The notes under the pieces are model-generated. The model was not told where the DNA came from. It saw nothing but the letters and a program-made list of their open reading frames with translations, and did not search any database. Shown here one piece after another: positions 16,860-25,193 of a DNA stretch of 64,000 nt (position 1 is its first letter; each line of letters opens with the position of its first letter). The translations under genes and the position numbers were made by a program. Source of the stretch: R-RK-3 sp031399085. GTDB taxonomy: Bacteria; Pseudomonadota; Alphaproteobacteria; Rhizobiales; Rhodomicrobiaceae. The stretch covers positions 62,001 to 126,000 of the forward strand of contig JANNOQ010000042.1 in NCBI GenBank assembly GCA_031399085.1, given 5' to 3'.

Positions 16860-17249
16860 CTACAGTCCCAGCACAGATTTCACCGATCCCGCGCCGCTGA
16901 AGGACCAATCAATTGGCTTGTTTTCAATCAGGAACATAATCGAGTTGTTTGGATCGAGACCAATGCCGCGAAGACGGTGGCGAACATCTTTGTAGAGCGC
17001 CTCTTTTTGATCATCTGAGCGGCCAGCCAGTAACGCTATCTCGATTACAATGGTCAAATTAGGGTCTCTATCACCGAGAAAAGTGGGGTGCAGGATCATA
17101 TCCTCTGCGGAGTATCGAGAAATCAGACAGAAATAGTCATCAGAATTTACGCCACAGGTTTCCACAAGGCTGGCATGTAGAAGATCGTTGATGGCATGGC
17201 ATGTCTTTACCGCGAGGGAACGCGGCACGTGGAGCTTATTGAAAGGCAT
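16860..17249 (-). CDS. Tautomerase family protein
   Basis: A 129-residue protein that begins MPFNKLHVP. In this superfamily, removal of the initiator Met exposes Pro-1, the catalytic base, so the ATG at 17249 is the natural start although the frame extends 12 codons upstream. Further features are the helix with AINDLLHASLVETCG, the strand TIVIEIALLAGRSDDQKEALY, and NSIMFLIENKPIDWSF near the end. These match the larger Tautomerase_2 group related to 4-oxalocrotonate tautomerase and MSAD. The substrate is unknown. The final residues SVKSVLGL are unremarkable. Confidence 0.82.
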   Translation of the reverse strand: MPFNKLHVPRSLAVKTCHAINDLLHASLVETCGVNSDDYFCLISRYSAEDMILHPTFLGDRDPNLTIVIEIALLAGRSDDQKEALYKDVRHRLRGIGLDPNNSIMFLIENKPIDWSFSGAGSVKSVLGL

Positions 17250-17342
17250 TCGAGAACCCTCGTTTTCGTATTTTCTGTTACTCAATAACCCTGCAGACCG
17301 TTGTAGAGAACGCGGGTTTCTACGGCTGGCCCGCCGAACGAG

Positions 17343-17615
17343 TCAATCACCGCCTTCGCCCTCCCGAGCAAGGTCGACGGTCGAAGCGTCTTGGCCTTGA
17401 GCTCTTTTTTCAACGGCTTGCGCAAAGAGCCATCTTGCCAGGTCTTGTGGTATTTGGGGATACTCTGGAGCCTGGGCGTGTGAATTGACCGTCACAGCGA
17501 ACGTCGTCGCTGCGAGCGCGGCGGCGACGATGATCCTAAACGTTGCTCCGCATTCGTTGGCCCTTCTACCACCGCCTGTCGATACTCCAGGATTATCAGC
17601 CAACAGGCCCAGCAA
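17343..17615 (-). CDS. Short hypothetical secreted protein, start uncertain
   Basis: An open frame of 90 codons with a signal-peptide-like core (RIIVAAALAATTFAVTVNSHAQA) in its middle, followed by about 40 polar residues (QIPQDLARWLFAQAVEKRA). The only start that fits is TTG at 17615, inside the end of the upstream GNAT gene, and it puts 26 odd residues before the signal sequence. No start codon lies directly before the hydrophobic core. This may be a degraded gene for a small exported protein or a chance frame. No family is recognised. Confidence 0.3.
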   Translation of the reverse strand: MLGLLADNPGVSTGGGRRANECGATFRIIVAAALAATTFAVTVNSHAQAPEYPQIPQDLARWLFAQAVEKRAQGQDASTVDLAREGEGGD

Positions 17616-18126
17616 GAAATGCTAGCTCCCGCCCCCGCCAATCCGCAGTCGCGCGCTGCTCCATCCCGCAGCGCGTGAAAAACGCCACAGCGTGGCTCCC
17701 CGCTGCGGTCACGGCGTGGAAGCCGCCCACATCATGCGCGCGGCAAATCGCCCGAAACGCATCGACCAGCGCCGATCCAACATTCCGCCCCCGGCAGTCG
17801 CGCCGGACATTGACGTGCAGATGCGCGGGGTAGGCCGCGATCAACGCCGCCGGAAAGCCGTCATAATAATCCGGCCCCGGCAGCGGTTCCCGGTTGCTCA
17901 TCAGCGCGCCGGCGAGATAGCCGGCCACCTCGCCGCCCGGATGGCGTGCAACGAGGAATTGCTGCGGGCAGTGCCTGACGTAGCGGCCCAGCCATAGGTC
18001 GCGATAGGCGGCGCGTTCCGCTTGGGAGGCGAAACTTTGGGTCGCCGCGCCATCGAAGAAGATCGCCTCGATCTGCGGCATCACCTCCGAACCGCCCGCA
18101 GCTCCGATTGCCTTAATGTCCCACAT
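17596..18126 (-). CDS. GNAT family N-acetyltransferase
   Basis: A 176-residue acetyltransferase with the GNAT fold. The acetyl-CoA-binding region is seen as LHVNVRRDCRGRNVGSALVDAFRAI, containing the R-x-x-G-x-G/A-like loop, and the end has GGFHAVTAAGSHAVAFFTRCGME. The substrate (amine or protein N-terminus) cannot be assigned. The ATG at 18126 lies one base after the TGA stop of dcd on the same strand, so translation is probably coupled; an internal ATG at 18081 is a less likely start. It is expected to be co-expressed with dcd. Confidence 0.88.
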   Translation of the reverse strand: MWDIKAIGAAGGSEVMPQIEAIFFDGAATQSFASQAERAAYRDLWLGRYVRHCPQQFLVARHPGGEVAGYLAGALMSNREPLPGPDYYDGFPAALIAAYPAHLHVNVRRDCRGRNVGSALVDAFRAICRAHDVGGFHAVTAAGSHAVAFFTRCGMEQRATADWRGRELAFLAGPVG

Positions 18127-18127
18127 T

Positions 18128-19258
18128 TCAATCGCGGAAATGCTTCGACAGCTTCAAACCCTGCGCCTGATAGTTCGACCCGATCCCCATGCCGTAGATC
18201 TGGTCCGGGACCTCGGTGAGTTGTTCATACACCACCCGGCCGACGATCTGGCCGTCCTCCAGGATAAACGGCACCTTGTGGCTGCGCACTTCCAGCACGA
18301 CGCGACTGCCCGCCCCGCCCGCCGCCTCATGCCCGAAGCCGGGGTCGAGGAAGCCGGCATAATGCACGCGGAACTCGCCGACCAGCGGGTTGAACGGCAC
18401 CATCTCGGCCGCATGGGTCGGCGGCACATGCACGGCCTCCTTGGAGGCAAGGATGTAGAACTGGTCGGGATCGAGGATCAAGCGGCGGTCTTTCAGCGAT
18501 CGGATCGGCTCCCAAAAATCCCCAACCTCGTAGCCGCCCGCGAGGTCCATATCGACGACGCCCGTATGGCGCTTGGCGCGGTAGCCGATGACGCCGGTGC
18601 CAGCATCGCCCGAGAGATCGACGCTCAGCGCGATCCCGTCCGCGATATCGGCGGTTTCGGCCGAGATCAGGCGCTGCTCGCGGTGCAGGCGCGCCAGCTC
18701 GGTGTCGGTATGGGCGGCGTTGCCACGCCGGAAGCGGATTTGCGCCAGCAGCGAGCCGGGCCGCACCAAAATGGGGAAGGTCTGCGGGCAAATCTCAGCG
18801 TAAAGCGGGCCGTCATAGGCTTGCGGGATCTGGTCGAAGGCCGGGCCGGTGCTGGTGATGACACGGGTGAACACGTCCAGCCGGCCGGTCGAGCTCTTCG
18901 GATTGGCGGCGGCGGAAATTCCCGGCGGCAAGGCCAGCCGCTCCTGCAACGGCACGACATAGACGCATCCGGTTTCCAGCACCGCCCCCCCGGCGAGGCT
19001 GATTTCGTGCATGCTGAAGGCGGACAGCTTGGCTTCGACGCTCATCCGCGCCGTCGGCAGAAAGCTGGCCCGCACACGGTAGGCAACATCGCCGAGCCGC
19101 AGATCGAGGCTTGCGGGCTGCACCTGGCCGGGCGAAATCGTCTCGCGCGCGTCAATGTGGCCGGCTTCGATAAACGCCCGCAGCGTCTGCGCGGGCAACA
19201 GTCCGTCCCCCATCGGCGGCCGTCCCCCCGTTTCAACCTCGTCCATGCCCATCGTCAT
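18128..19258 (-). CDS. dcd: 2'-Deoxycytidine 5'-triphosphate deaminase (two-domain form)
   Basis: A 376-residue dCTP deaminase, about twice the length of the E. coli enzyme. It makes dUTP from dCTP for thymidylate synthesis. The N-terminal half has SLDLRLGDVAYRVRASFLP and the active-site stretch NPKSSTGRLDVFTRV. The C-terminal half repeats the fold, with MVPFNPLVGEFRVHYAGFLDPGFG and VLEVRSHKVPFILEDGQIVGR. This long form is typical of alphaproteobacteria. The frame begins with three near ATGs; 19258 is preceded by AAGG. It is divergent from the riboswitch-controlled metZ. Confidence 0.92.
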   Translation of the reverse strand: MTMGMDEVETGGRPPMGDGLLPAQTLRAFIEAGHIDARETISPGQVQPASLDLRLGDVAYRVRASFLPTARMSVEAKLSAFSMHEISLAGGAVLETGCVYVVPLQERLALPPGISAAANPKSSTGRLDVFTRVITSTGPAFDQIPQAYDGPLYAEICPQTFPILVRPGSLLAQIRFRRGNAAHTDTELARLHREQRLISAETADIADGIALSVDLSGDAGTGVIGYRAKRHTGVVDMDLAGGYEVGDFWEPIRSLKDRRLILDPDQFYILASKEAVHVPPTHAAEMVPFNPLVGEFRVHYAGFLDPGFGHEAAGGAGSRVVLEVRSHKVPFILEDGQIVGRVVYEQLTEVPDQIYGMGIGSNYQAQGLKLSKHFRD

Positions 19259-19334
19259 GCCCAGCCTTTCGCGCCATCCATCTTAACCACGCGGGCCTTG
19301 ACGCCAAGCCCCGCGCCTGTTTAATCCACCCATA

Positions 19335-19391
19335 CCCCGTGGTGATTTGGCCGGCCGGCTTGCAGCCACGTAAAACAATTCGCTAAAAAGG
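19335..19391 (+). ncRNA. SAM-II riboswitch
   Basis: This 57-base leader matches the SAM-II aptamer: the CGTGGTGATTTGG stretch, the CCGGCCGGC stem, the conserved GCTTGCAGCCACGT segment, AAAACAA, and the downstream CGCTAAAAAGG that forms the pseudoknot. SAM-II elements occur upstream of methionine genes in alphaproteobacteria and repress them when S-adenosylmethionine is bound. The element ends 63 bases before the metZ start and is followed by a terminator-like hairpin. The identification is from direct motif recognition; the structure was drawn by eye. Confidence 0.93.
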
Positions 19392-19410
19392 CCGCGTCGA
19401 GACACATCCG

Positions 19411-19434
19411 ACCGGCCCCGCGCGGCCGGTTTTT
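19411..19434 (+). terminator. Intrinsic terminator between SAM-II riboswitch and metZ
   Basis: A 7-bp GC stem (ACCGGCC / GGCCGGT) with a six-base loop is followed by a T-run (TTTTT counting the last base of the stem). It sits 20 bases after the riboswitch and 20 before metZ. The position suggests transcription attenuation. The CCGGCC arm is complementary to the GGCCGG of the aptamer stem near 19349-19358, so a competing antiterminator is conceivable. Confidence 0.75.
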
Positions 19435-19454
19435 AGTCTCGAAAGGGCAAGCTG

Positions 19455-20663
19455 ATGGCACAGGATGGCGGCGATTCTCCGGAAAAGGCCTGGGGACAGG
19501 CGACGGCGCTGGTTCATGGCGGCACGCTCCGGACCCCGTTCGGCGAAACCTCCGAAGCTCTATTCCTCAATTCCGGCTTTGTCTATGAGACCGCGCGCGA
19601 CGCCGAGCTGCGCTTTCGCGGTGATCAGGAAGGCTATATCTATACGCGCTATTCGAACCCGACGCTGACGATGTTCGAGACGCGCATGGCGCTCCTGGAA
19701 GGGGCCGAGGCGGCGCGCGCGACGGCGTCCGGCATGGCGGCGGTGACGGCGGCGTTCTTTGCTTACCTGAAGGCGGGCGACCATGTCGTGGCGAGCCGGG
19801 TGCTGTTCGGCTCCTGCCGCTACGTCATCGAGGAGCTGCTGCCGCGATTCGGGGTGACTTCAACCCTGGTGGACGGGCGCGATCTCGACTCCTGGCGCGC
19901 CGCCGTGCGCCCCAACACACGCGCCTTTTTCTGCGAGACGCCCGCCAATCCGACTCTCGAACTGGTCGACATCGCCGGCGTTTCGGCCATCGCCAAGGAT
20001 TGCGGCGCGCTGTTCATCATCGACAATGTGTTCGCCTCGCCCATTCTGCAAAAGCCGTTGACGCTGGGGGCCGACATCGTCGTCTATTCGGCGACCAAGC
20101 ATATTGACGGGCAGGGCCGATGTCTTGGCGGCGTCATCCTGTGCACCGAGGCGTTTCTCAACGACCATCTCAAGGTCTATCTACGCCAGACCGGGCCGAG
20201 TCTCAGTCCCTTCAACGCCTGGGTGTTGCTGAAGGGCCTGGAAACGTTGGCGCTGCGCATCGAGCGGATGTCGGCCACGGCCGCCAAGCTGGCCGATGAT
20301 CTCGCGGCGAGGCCGGAAATCGAAAAGGTGCTCTATCCCGGCCGCGAGGATTTTCCACAGCGCGCGCTGGCGGCCAAGCAGATGGCCTCCGGCGGCACGC
20401 TCCTGACTTTCACGGTCAAGGGTGACAAGGAGACCGCGTTCCGCGTGGCGGACGCTCTCAAGATCATCAAAATTTCTAATAATCTGGGCGACGCGAAAAG
20501 CCTGATCGCCCATCCGGCGACGACCACGCATCAGCGCTTCACGCCGGAGGTGCGGAGCGCTATGGGTATTGGCGACAACATGCTTCGCCTGTCGGTTGGC
20601 CTTGAGGATCCGGCCGATCTGGCGGGCGATCTGGATCAAGCTTTCCGCGCCGCGCTCGCTTGA
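19455..20663 (+). CDS. metZ: O-succinylhomoserine sulfhydrylase MetZ
   Basis: A 402-residue PLP enzyme of the Cys/Met metabolism family. It converts O-succinylhomoserine and sulfide to homocysteine in methionine synthesis. The PLP lysine is K215 in VYSATKHIDGQG. Other signatures are the early NSGFVYETARDAELRFRG, the YTRYSNPT loop binding phosphate from the neighbouring subunit, and the C-terminal GDAKSLIAHPATTTHQR. The preference for succinyl over acetyl ester is inferred from gene context and family resemblance. A SAM-II riboswitch and terminator lie upstream. The stop overlaps the extended frame of apaG. Confidence 0.94.
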   Translation: MAQDGGDSPEKAWGQATALVHGGTLRTPFGETSEALFLNSGFVYETARDAELRFRGDQEGYIYTRYSNPTLTMFETRMALLEGAEAARATASGMAAVTAAFFAYLKAGDHVVASRVLFGSCRYVIEELLPRFGVTSTLVDGRDLDSWRAAVRPNTRAFFCETPANPTLELVDIAGVSAIAKDCGALFIIDNVFASPILQKPLTLGADIVVYSATKHIDGQGRCLGGVILCTEAFLNDHLKVYLRQTGPSLSPFNAWVLLKGLETLALRIERMSATAAKLADDLAARPEIEKVLYPGREDFPQRALAAKQMASGGTLLTFTVKGDKETAFRVADALKIIKISNNLGDAKSLIAHPATTTHQRFTPEVRSAMGIGDNMLRLSVGLEDPADLAGDLDQAFRAALA

Positions 20664-20692
20664 GCCTCGCGGAGGCGGGCAGGAGGCGGCCG

Positions 20693-21088
20693 TTGACCTA
20701 CCAAGCCACGACGCGCGACATCACGGTCACGGTCGTCCCGACATTTCTTGAAGACGATTCCGCACCGCAGCGGGCGCATTATTTCTGGGCCTATACGATC
20801 GAGATCGCTAATGGCGGCAAGACGCGCGTCCAGCTCCTGTCGCGCCATTGGCGGATCACCGATGCGCTGGGCCGTGTGGAGGAGGTGCGCGGCAAAGGCG
20901 TGGTCGGCGAGCAGCCAACGCTGGAGCCGGGCGAAAGCTTCCGCTACACGAGCGGCGCGCCGCTGCGCACGCCATCCGGCATCATGCTTGGCTGGTATCG
21001 CATGGAGGCGGAGGACGGCGAGGGTTTCGATGCGGTCATTCCCGCATTCTCGCTCGACAGCCCCTATGCTGTGCGGAGCGTGAATTAA
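20693..21088 (+). CDS. apaG: ApaG protein (DUF525)
   Basis: A 131-residue protein with the single ApaG domain, an immunoglobulin-like fold. Signatures are TRDITVTVVPTFLEDDSAP, YFWAYTIEIANGG, VQLLSRHWRITDALG and the ending GSW-like FDAVIPAFSLDSP. It has been linked to cobalt/magnesium efflux in Salmonella, but the function is not settled. The start is a TTG at 20693, six bases after a strong AGGAGG; a further TTG at 20660 overlaps the metZ stop and would add 11 residues. It follows metZ directly, as in many alphaproteobacteria. Confidence 0.92.
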   Translation: MTYQATTRDITVTVVPTFLEDDSAPQRAHYFWAYTIEIANGGKTRVQLLSRHWRITDALGRVEEVRGKGVVGEQPTLEPGESFRYTSGAPLRTPSGIMLGWYRMEAEDGEGFDAVIPAFSLDSPYAVRSVN

Positions 21089-21184
21089 GCCAGCGGCTAA
21101 ACCTTTCGGGGGAACTTTTGCAGGCAGGAGCGTTTCTCGCCAAGTAAAGCGCGCTGTGGGATTCGCTCAGTCAGGAGGACGCCG

Positions 21185-21601
21185 GTGAAGGTCGTAGGGA
21201 CAGATTTCAAAATACCGGGCGGGAGAACGATCGGCTTCGCGCTGGGCGCCATGATTTACGCAGGTTCCGCATGTGCGCAGAACGCACCCTCCTCCTGCGT
21301 CAGCGATTTGCAGAAGGAATACGCATCCAATGCTGCGCTGCGCTCGGAATGCACAAAGGATGATGACTGCTCCTTCCAAGCGCCTGAAGGCAATGCTTCG
21401 GCGCTGGCGCTGATTGGCGCGATGGTGAAGCGCACGGAAAGCTGCTTCGCCACCGCCGGGCTGACGGTATCGAAAGAGGATACCGTCCCTGAGGGCACAA
21501 CCCGCTATTACGGAACGGCGCGTATTGCCGAAAAATGTGCGCTTTTGATTGCAACCGGCGCCGGCGGCGTTGCCCGAGGAATGCGCGCCGCCTGCCAATA
21601 G
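21185..21601 (+). CDS. Hypothetical secreted cysteine-containing protein
   Basis: A 138-residue protein of unknown family. It has a signal peptide with a hydrophobic core (IGFALGAMIYAGSACA, about residues 16-31). The mature part has six cysteines, spaced as in three disulphides (SSCVSD, SECTKDDDCSF, ESCFAT, EKCALL, AACQ). The start is GTG at 21185, with AGGAGG 6-7 bases upstream. Likely periplasmic. It lies between apaG and the convergent hslO gene. I do not know a function. Confidence 0.65.
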   Translation: MKVVGTDFKIPGGRTIGFALGAMIYAGSACAQNAPSSCVSDLQKEYASNAALRSECTKDDDCSFQAPEGNASALALIGAMVKRTESCFATAGLTVSKEDTVPEGTTRYYGTARIAEKCALLIATGAGGVARGMRAACQ

Positions 21602-21658
21602 CGAAGACAAAACGCCATATCCGCGCGTGTCGGTTGATGCGATGGTAAACCGCCCGGC

Positions 21659-22600
21659 CTACTGCGCCGGGGCGGCCTTGGCCCGCAGCGCTTCGGCATC
21701 GAACGCATAGCGGCTGTTGCAGAATTCGCAGGTGACGCGGACTTCGCCGTCCTCGGTCATGTCCTCGATCTCCCCCGGCGAAAAGCTCGCCAGCATCTGC
21801 TCCACGCGCTCTTGCGAGCACTGACAAAACGCCGAAATCGGCGTCGCGTCGAAGGCCCGGACGCGCTCCTCGTGGAAAAGCCGGTAAAGCAGGCGCTCCG
21901 GTTCCAGCAACGGATCAAGCAGCTCATGATCCTCCACGGTCGCGGCCAGCAGCTGCGCGCGGGTCCAGGCGTCGTCAGCATCGTGTCCGTTGCTGCGGGG
22001 CGCGCCGCCCTCATTGGTCAGTTTCTGGACCATCAGGCCGCCCGCGCGCCACGACCACGAGCCGGGCTTGTTGTCTTTGGCTCCCTCATACTGGCGCGCA
22101 ACGGCGATCTTGATGAAGGTCGGAAGCTGCTCGGACTGGCGGAAATACAAATCGGCCGCCCCCGAAATATTGCCGCCCTCCAGCGGCACGATCCCCTGAT
22201 AGCGCTCCATGTCCGGTCCCTGGTCGATCGTCATCGCCAGATGGCCGTCGCCGAGCAGCTTGTCCTGCCGGTCCATCGCCGCCTCGAAGGCGGCTTCGTT
22301 GAAGCTGGCATAGCCGCGAATATTGCCCGGCGCATAATAATGGGCGACGAGAAAGCTGACCGGGCCTTCGCTGGATGTTTGCAGGATCAATTTGCCATCG
22401 ATCTTGAGCGCGGCGCCGAGCATCGCCGTCAAGGTCATGGCCTCGCCGAGCAAATTCGACACCGCTTCCGGATAAGCGTGCTGGCTCAGTATGGCGCTGA
22501 TCGCCGGCCCCATCCGCACGAGCCGTCCCCTCGCGCCGGAAGACTCGATCTGAAAGGGCAGCACATAATCGTCGGGCGTGCGCGTCAATGCATCTGACAT
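21659..22600 (-). CDS. hslO: Redox-regulated chaperone Hsp33 (HslO)
   Basis: A 313-residue Hsp33. This holdase is switched on by oxidation, which releases zinc from four cysteines. They are present as C259-x-C261 and C291-x2-C294 in FCQCSQER and CEFCNSRYAF. The N-terminal domain includes GRLVRMGPAISAIL and SEGPVSFLVAHYYAPGNIRGYA. The gene follows argD and argF on the minus strand with a 20-base gap to argF, forming a unit seen across this order. It is expected to be cytoplasmic and co-transcribed with argF. Confidence 0.95.
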   Translation of the reverse strand: MSDALTRTPDDYVLPFQIESSGARGRLVRMGPAISAILSQHAYPEAVSNLLGEAMTLTAMLGAALKIDGKLILQTSSEGPVSFLVAHYYAPGNIRGYASFNEAAFEAAMDRQDKLLGDGHLAMTIDQGPDMERYQGIVPLEGGNISGAADLYFRQSEQLPTFIKIAVARQYEGAKDNKPGSWSWRAGGLMVQKLTNEGGAPRSNGHDADDAWTRAQLLAATVEDHELLDPLLEPERLLYRLFHEERVRAFDATPISAFCQCSQERVEQMLASFSPGEIEDMTEDGEVRVTCEFCNSRYAFDAEALRAKAAPAQ

Positions 22601-22620
22601 GGGTGTCTTGTCTTGGTATC

Positions 22621-23544
22621 TCAGGTTTTTTCAAGGCACCATGCGAGAATTGCCCTCTGCGCGTGGACCCGGTTTTCCGCTTCATCGAACACGACGGATT
22701 GAGGACCGTCAATCACCTCGTCGGTGACCTCTCTTCCGCGCTGCGCGGGAAGACAATGCATGAATATGGCGTCTGGGCTGGCCAATTTCATCAGCCCGGC
22801 ATTCACCTGGTAATCTTTCAGCAGCGATTGCCGCAGATCCTCGTCCTTTTGCCCCATCGAGATCCAAACATCGGTGACGATGCAGTCCGTCCCGGCGACC
22901 GCGGCCCGTGGATCTTCGAACAGCACGAGCCGCGCGCCCTCGCGCGCCGCCCAGTCGAGCATGTGCTTGGACGGATGAAGCGAGGCCGGCGCGCCAATAT
23001 GGAGGGAGAAATCAAAACGCGCCGCGGCATGGATCCAGGACGTGGCGACATTGTTTGCCGCGTCGCCGATCCAAGTGATGACCCGGTTTGCCACCGGCCC
23101 CTTCTTTTCCTCGAAGGTCAAGATGTCGGCGAAGATCTGGCAGGGATGCGAACGGTCGGTCAGCCCATTGATCACGGGGACGCCGGAATAGGCCGCCAGT
23201 TGCACCAGATTGTCGTGCGAGGCGGTTCGCAGCATCATCACCTCAACATAGCGCGACAAAACGCGGGCGGTGTCGGCGACCGTTTCGCCTCGCCCGAGCT
23301 GCATATCGGTGCTGTTCAGGACGATGGACTGGCCGCCGAGTTTGCGCATGGCGACGTCGAAGGACACCCGGGTGCGGGTCGACGGCTTCTCGAACATCAT
23401 GGCGAGCGTTTTGCCCGCCGCAAGCTGGCTGTAGCGCGCGCCGCCGCCTTGCAGATCGGCCTTCATGAGATGAGCCTGCGCCAGGATGCGCTGCAAGGTC
23501 GCCATATCGAATGAATCGATGTCAAGAAAATGCCGGATAGCCAT
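22621..23544 (-). CDS. argF: Ornithine carbamoyltransferase
   Basis: A 307-residue transcarbamylase that makes citrulline from ornithine and carbamoyl phosphate in arginine synthesis. The carbamoyl-phosphate loop STRTR is at 55-59, the HPCQ motif at 133-136 and the ornithine-site HCLP at 263-266. The SMG loop appears as WISMGQKDED. The gene lies one base after argD on the same strand, so the two are transcribed and probably translated together. The length and motifs are complete. Confidence 0.97.
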   Translation of the reverse strand: MAIRHFLDIDSFDMATLQRILAQAHLMKADLQGGGARYSQLAAGKTLAMMFEKPSTRTRVSFDVAMRKLGGQSIVLNSTDMQLGRGETVADTARVLSRYVEVMMLRTASHDNLVQLAAYSGVPVINGLTDRSHPCQIFADILTFEEKKGPVANRVITWIGDAANNVATSWIHAAARFDFSLHIGAPASLHPSKHMLDWAAREGARLVLFEDPRAAVAGTDCIVTDVWISMGQKDEDLRQSLLKDYQVNAGLMKLASPDAIFMHCLPAQRGREVTDEVIDGPQSVVFDEAENRVHAQRAILAWCLEKT

Positions 23545-23545
23545 A

Positions 23546-24739
23546 TCAGGCGCGTTCTTGGCGGTGGGGCCGGCCGCTCAGCGCGGCGCAGGCGGAGCCG
23601 AGCTTCTGACAAGCCTCGCCGATCTCGGCCTCGCCGATAATGAGAGGCGGCAGCAGGCGGATGACATTGTCGCCCGCGCCGACGGTCAGCATTCTCTCAG
23701 CCAGCAGCGCCTCGACCAGCTGACCGTTCGGGATTTTGCATTTCAGCCCGATCAAAAGCCCTTCTCCCCGAACCTCCTCGATGATGTCGCCGTACAGGTC
23801 GGTGATCTCGGCGAGCCGCTGTTTCAGCAGTAGCGCGTTTTGGCGGACGGAGGCGAGAAACCCCTCGTCGAGCACCACATCGAGCACGGCGTTTCCGACA
23901 CTCATGGCGAGCGGATTGCCGCCGAAGGTCGAGCCGTGGCTGCCGGCGGTCATGCCGAAGGCCGCCGCGTCGGTCGCCAGCACCGCGCCGACGGGAAATC
24001 CGCCGCCGAGGCCTTTGGCGATGCCCATAATGTCCGGCTCGATGCCGCTCCATTGATAGGCGAACAGCTTGCCGGTGCGGCCGATGCCGGTTTGCACCTC
24101 GTCGAAGATCAAGAGCAGGCCGCGCTCGTCGGCAAGCTCGCGCAGCTCCCGCAGGAACGGCCAACCCGCATGGCGCACGCCACCTTCACCCTGCACGGGC
24201 TCGATCAGAATAGCCGCCGTTTCCGGGCCGATCGCCGCGCGCGCCGCCGCGAAATCGCCCAGCGGCACCTGATCGAAGCCATCGACCTTCGGGCCGAAGC
24301 CGGCGAGGTGCTTTTCCTGATTGCCGGCGGCGATGGTCGCCAGGGTGCGGCCATGAAAGGCGCCCTCGAAGGTGATCATGCGGTAGCGCTCGGGCGCGCC
24401 GTGATGGCTATGAAACTTGCGCGCCATCTTGATCGCGCCTTCCAGCGCCTCGGCGCCGGAATTGCAAAAGAACGCCTTATCCGCAAAGGTCGCCGCGCAA
24501 AGCCGTTCGGCGAGCCGCTGCTGGCCGGGAATGTGATACAGATTGGATGTGTGCCAAAGCTTGCCCGCTTGCTCGGTCAGCGCCTTCACAAGGTGGGGAT
24601 GAGCGTGCCCGAGCCCGGTGACCGCGACGCCAGCGCCGAAATCCAGATATCGCTCGCCGGTGGTGGCGGTCAGATAGGCTCCCTCGCCCTTTTCAAAGGC
24701 GATGTCGGCTCTAGCATATGTGGGCAGCACCGCGGACAT
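23546..24739 (-). CDS. argD: Acetylornithine aminotransferase
   Basis: A 397-residue class III PLP aminotransferase that converts N-acetylglutamate semialdehyde to acetylornithine, and may also serve lysine synthesis. The PLP lysine is K242 in GIAKGLGGGFPVGA. Supporting motifs are NSGAEALEGAIKMARKF, FHGRTLATIAAGNQEKH, IEPVQGEGGV and the PLP-binding DEVQTGIGRTG. It heads the argD-argF-hslO unit, which starts from the 454-base divergent spacer shared with gcrA. Confidence 0.96.
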   Translation of the reverse strand: MSAVLPTYARADIAFEKGEGAYLTATTGERYLDFGAGVAVTGLGHAHPHLVKALTEQAGKLWHTSNLYHIPGQQRLAERLCAATFADKAFFCNSGAEALEGAIKMARKFHSHHGAPERYRMITFEGAFHGRTLATIAAGNQEKHLAGFGPKVDGFDQVPLGDFAAARAAIGPETAAILIEPVQGEGGVRHAGWPFLRELRELADERGLLLIFDEVQTGIGRTGKLFAYQWSGIEPDIMGIAKGLGGGFPVGAVLATDAAAFGMTAGSHGSTFGGNPLAMSVGNAVLDVVLDEGFLASVRQNALLLKQRLAEITDLYGDIIEEVRGEGLLIGLKCKIPNGQLVEALLAERMLTVGAGDNVIRLLPPLIIGEAEIGEACQKLGSACAALSGRPHRQERA

Positions 24740-25193
24740 GGCTGATTCAGATCGCTAAGGGTTTGGAAGAAGCCGCAAGGCGGCGCGAGCGCTATTATAT
24801 CAGATCATTCAGCAATTGCGGCGGGCCTGTCAATTGACACAAAAGCCACAGCGAGGCAAAAAACCAGCCCTTTTCGGGCCGTTTAACCTTTCCTTCATTT
24901 GTCATCGCGCTCCGCACATGCCATGATGCTTGAAGTGATGACGGCGCGTGGTTGTTTGTACCCGCTAGTGCTCTGTTCCCTGTCATCACAATTCGGCAGC
25001 GTGTTGTTCACAGCATTTGTCCCGCTTGCTGGATTTTCCTCAAGTATAGCGTCTGTTCCTGCGTTCAACGTAACCGGGCTTTAGCTCCGCGTAGCCGCGC
25101 TGCGTTCGCATTTTGCGACGTGAGTTTGCCGCCGCGGAGGCTGAATATGCATGTCAATTGCAATTCGCATTTGAATTACGAGGAGGCGGAATT
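24740..25193. promoter_or_regulatory. Divergent argD/gcrA control region
   Basis: No gene is seen in these 454 bases. The region serves both argD (minus) and gcrA (plus). TTAACCTTTCCTTCA near 24890 resembles the CtrA-binding pattern TTAA-N7-TTAA with one mismatch. A short stem (AGCCC/GGGC) lies just before it. A strong AGGAGG precedes gcrA. The promoter start sites cannot be fixed by eye. The gcrA leader may be long. Confidence 0.4.

Noticed and set aside
18116..19324. 402-codon plus-strand frame across dcd
   Set aside because: It is antisense to a gene with clear family motifs and has low-complexity Arg/Gly/His content.
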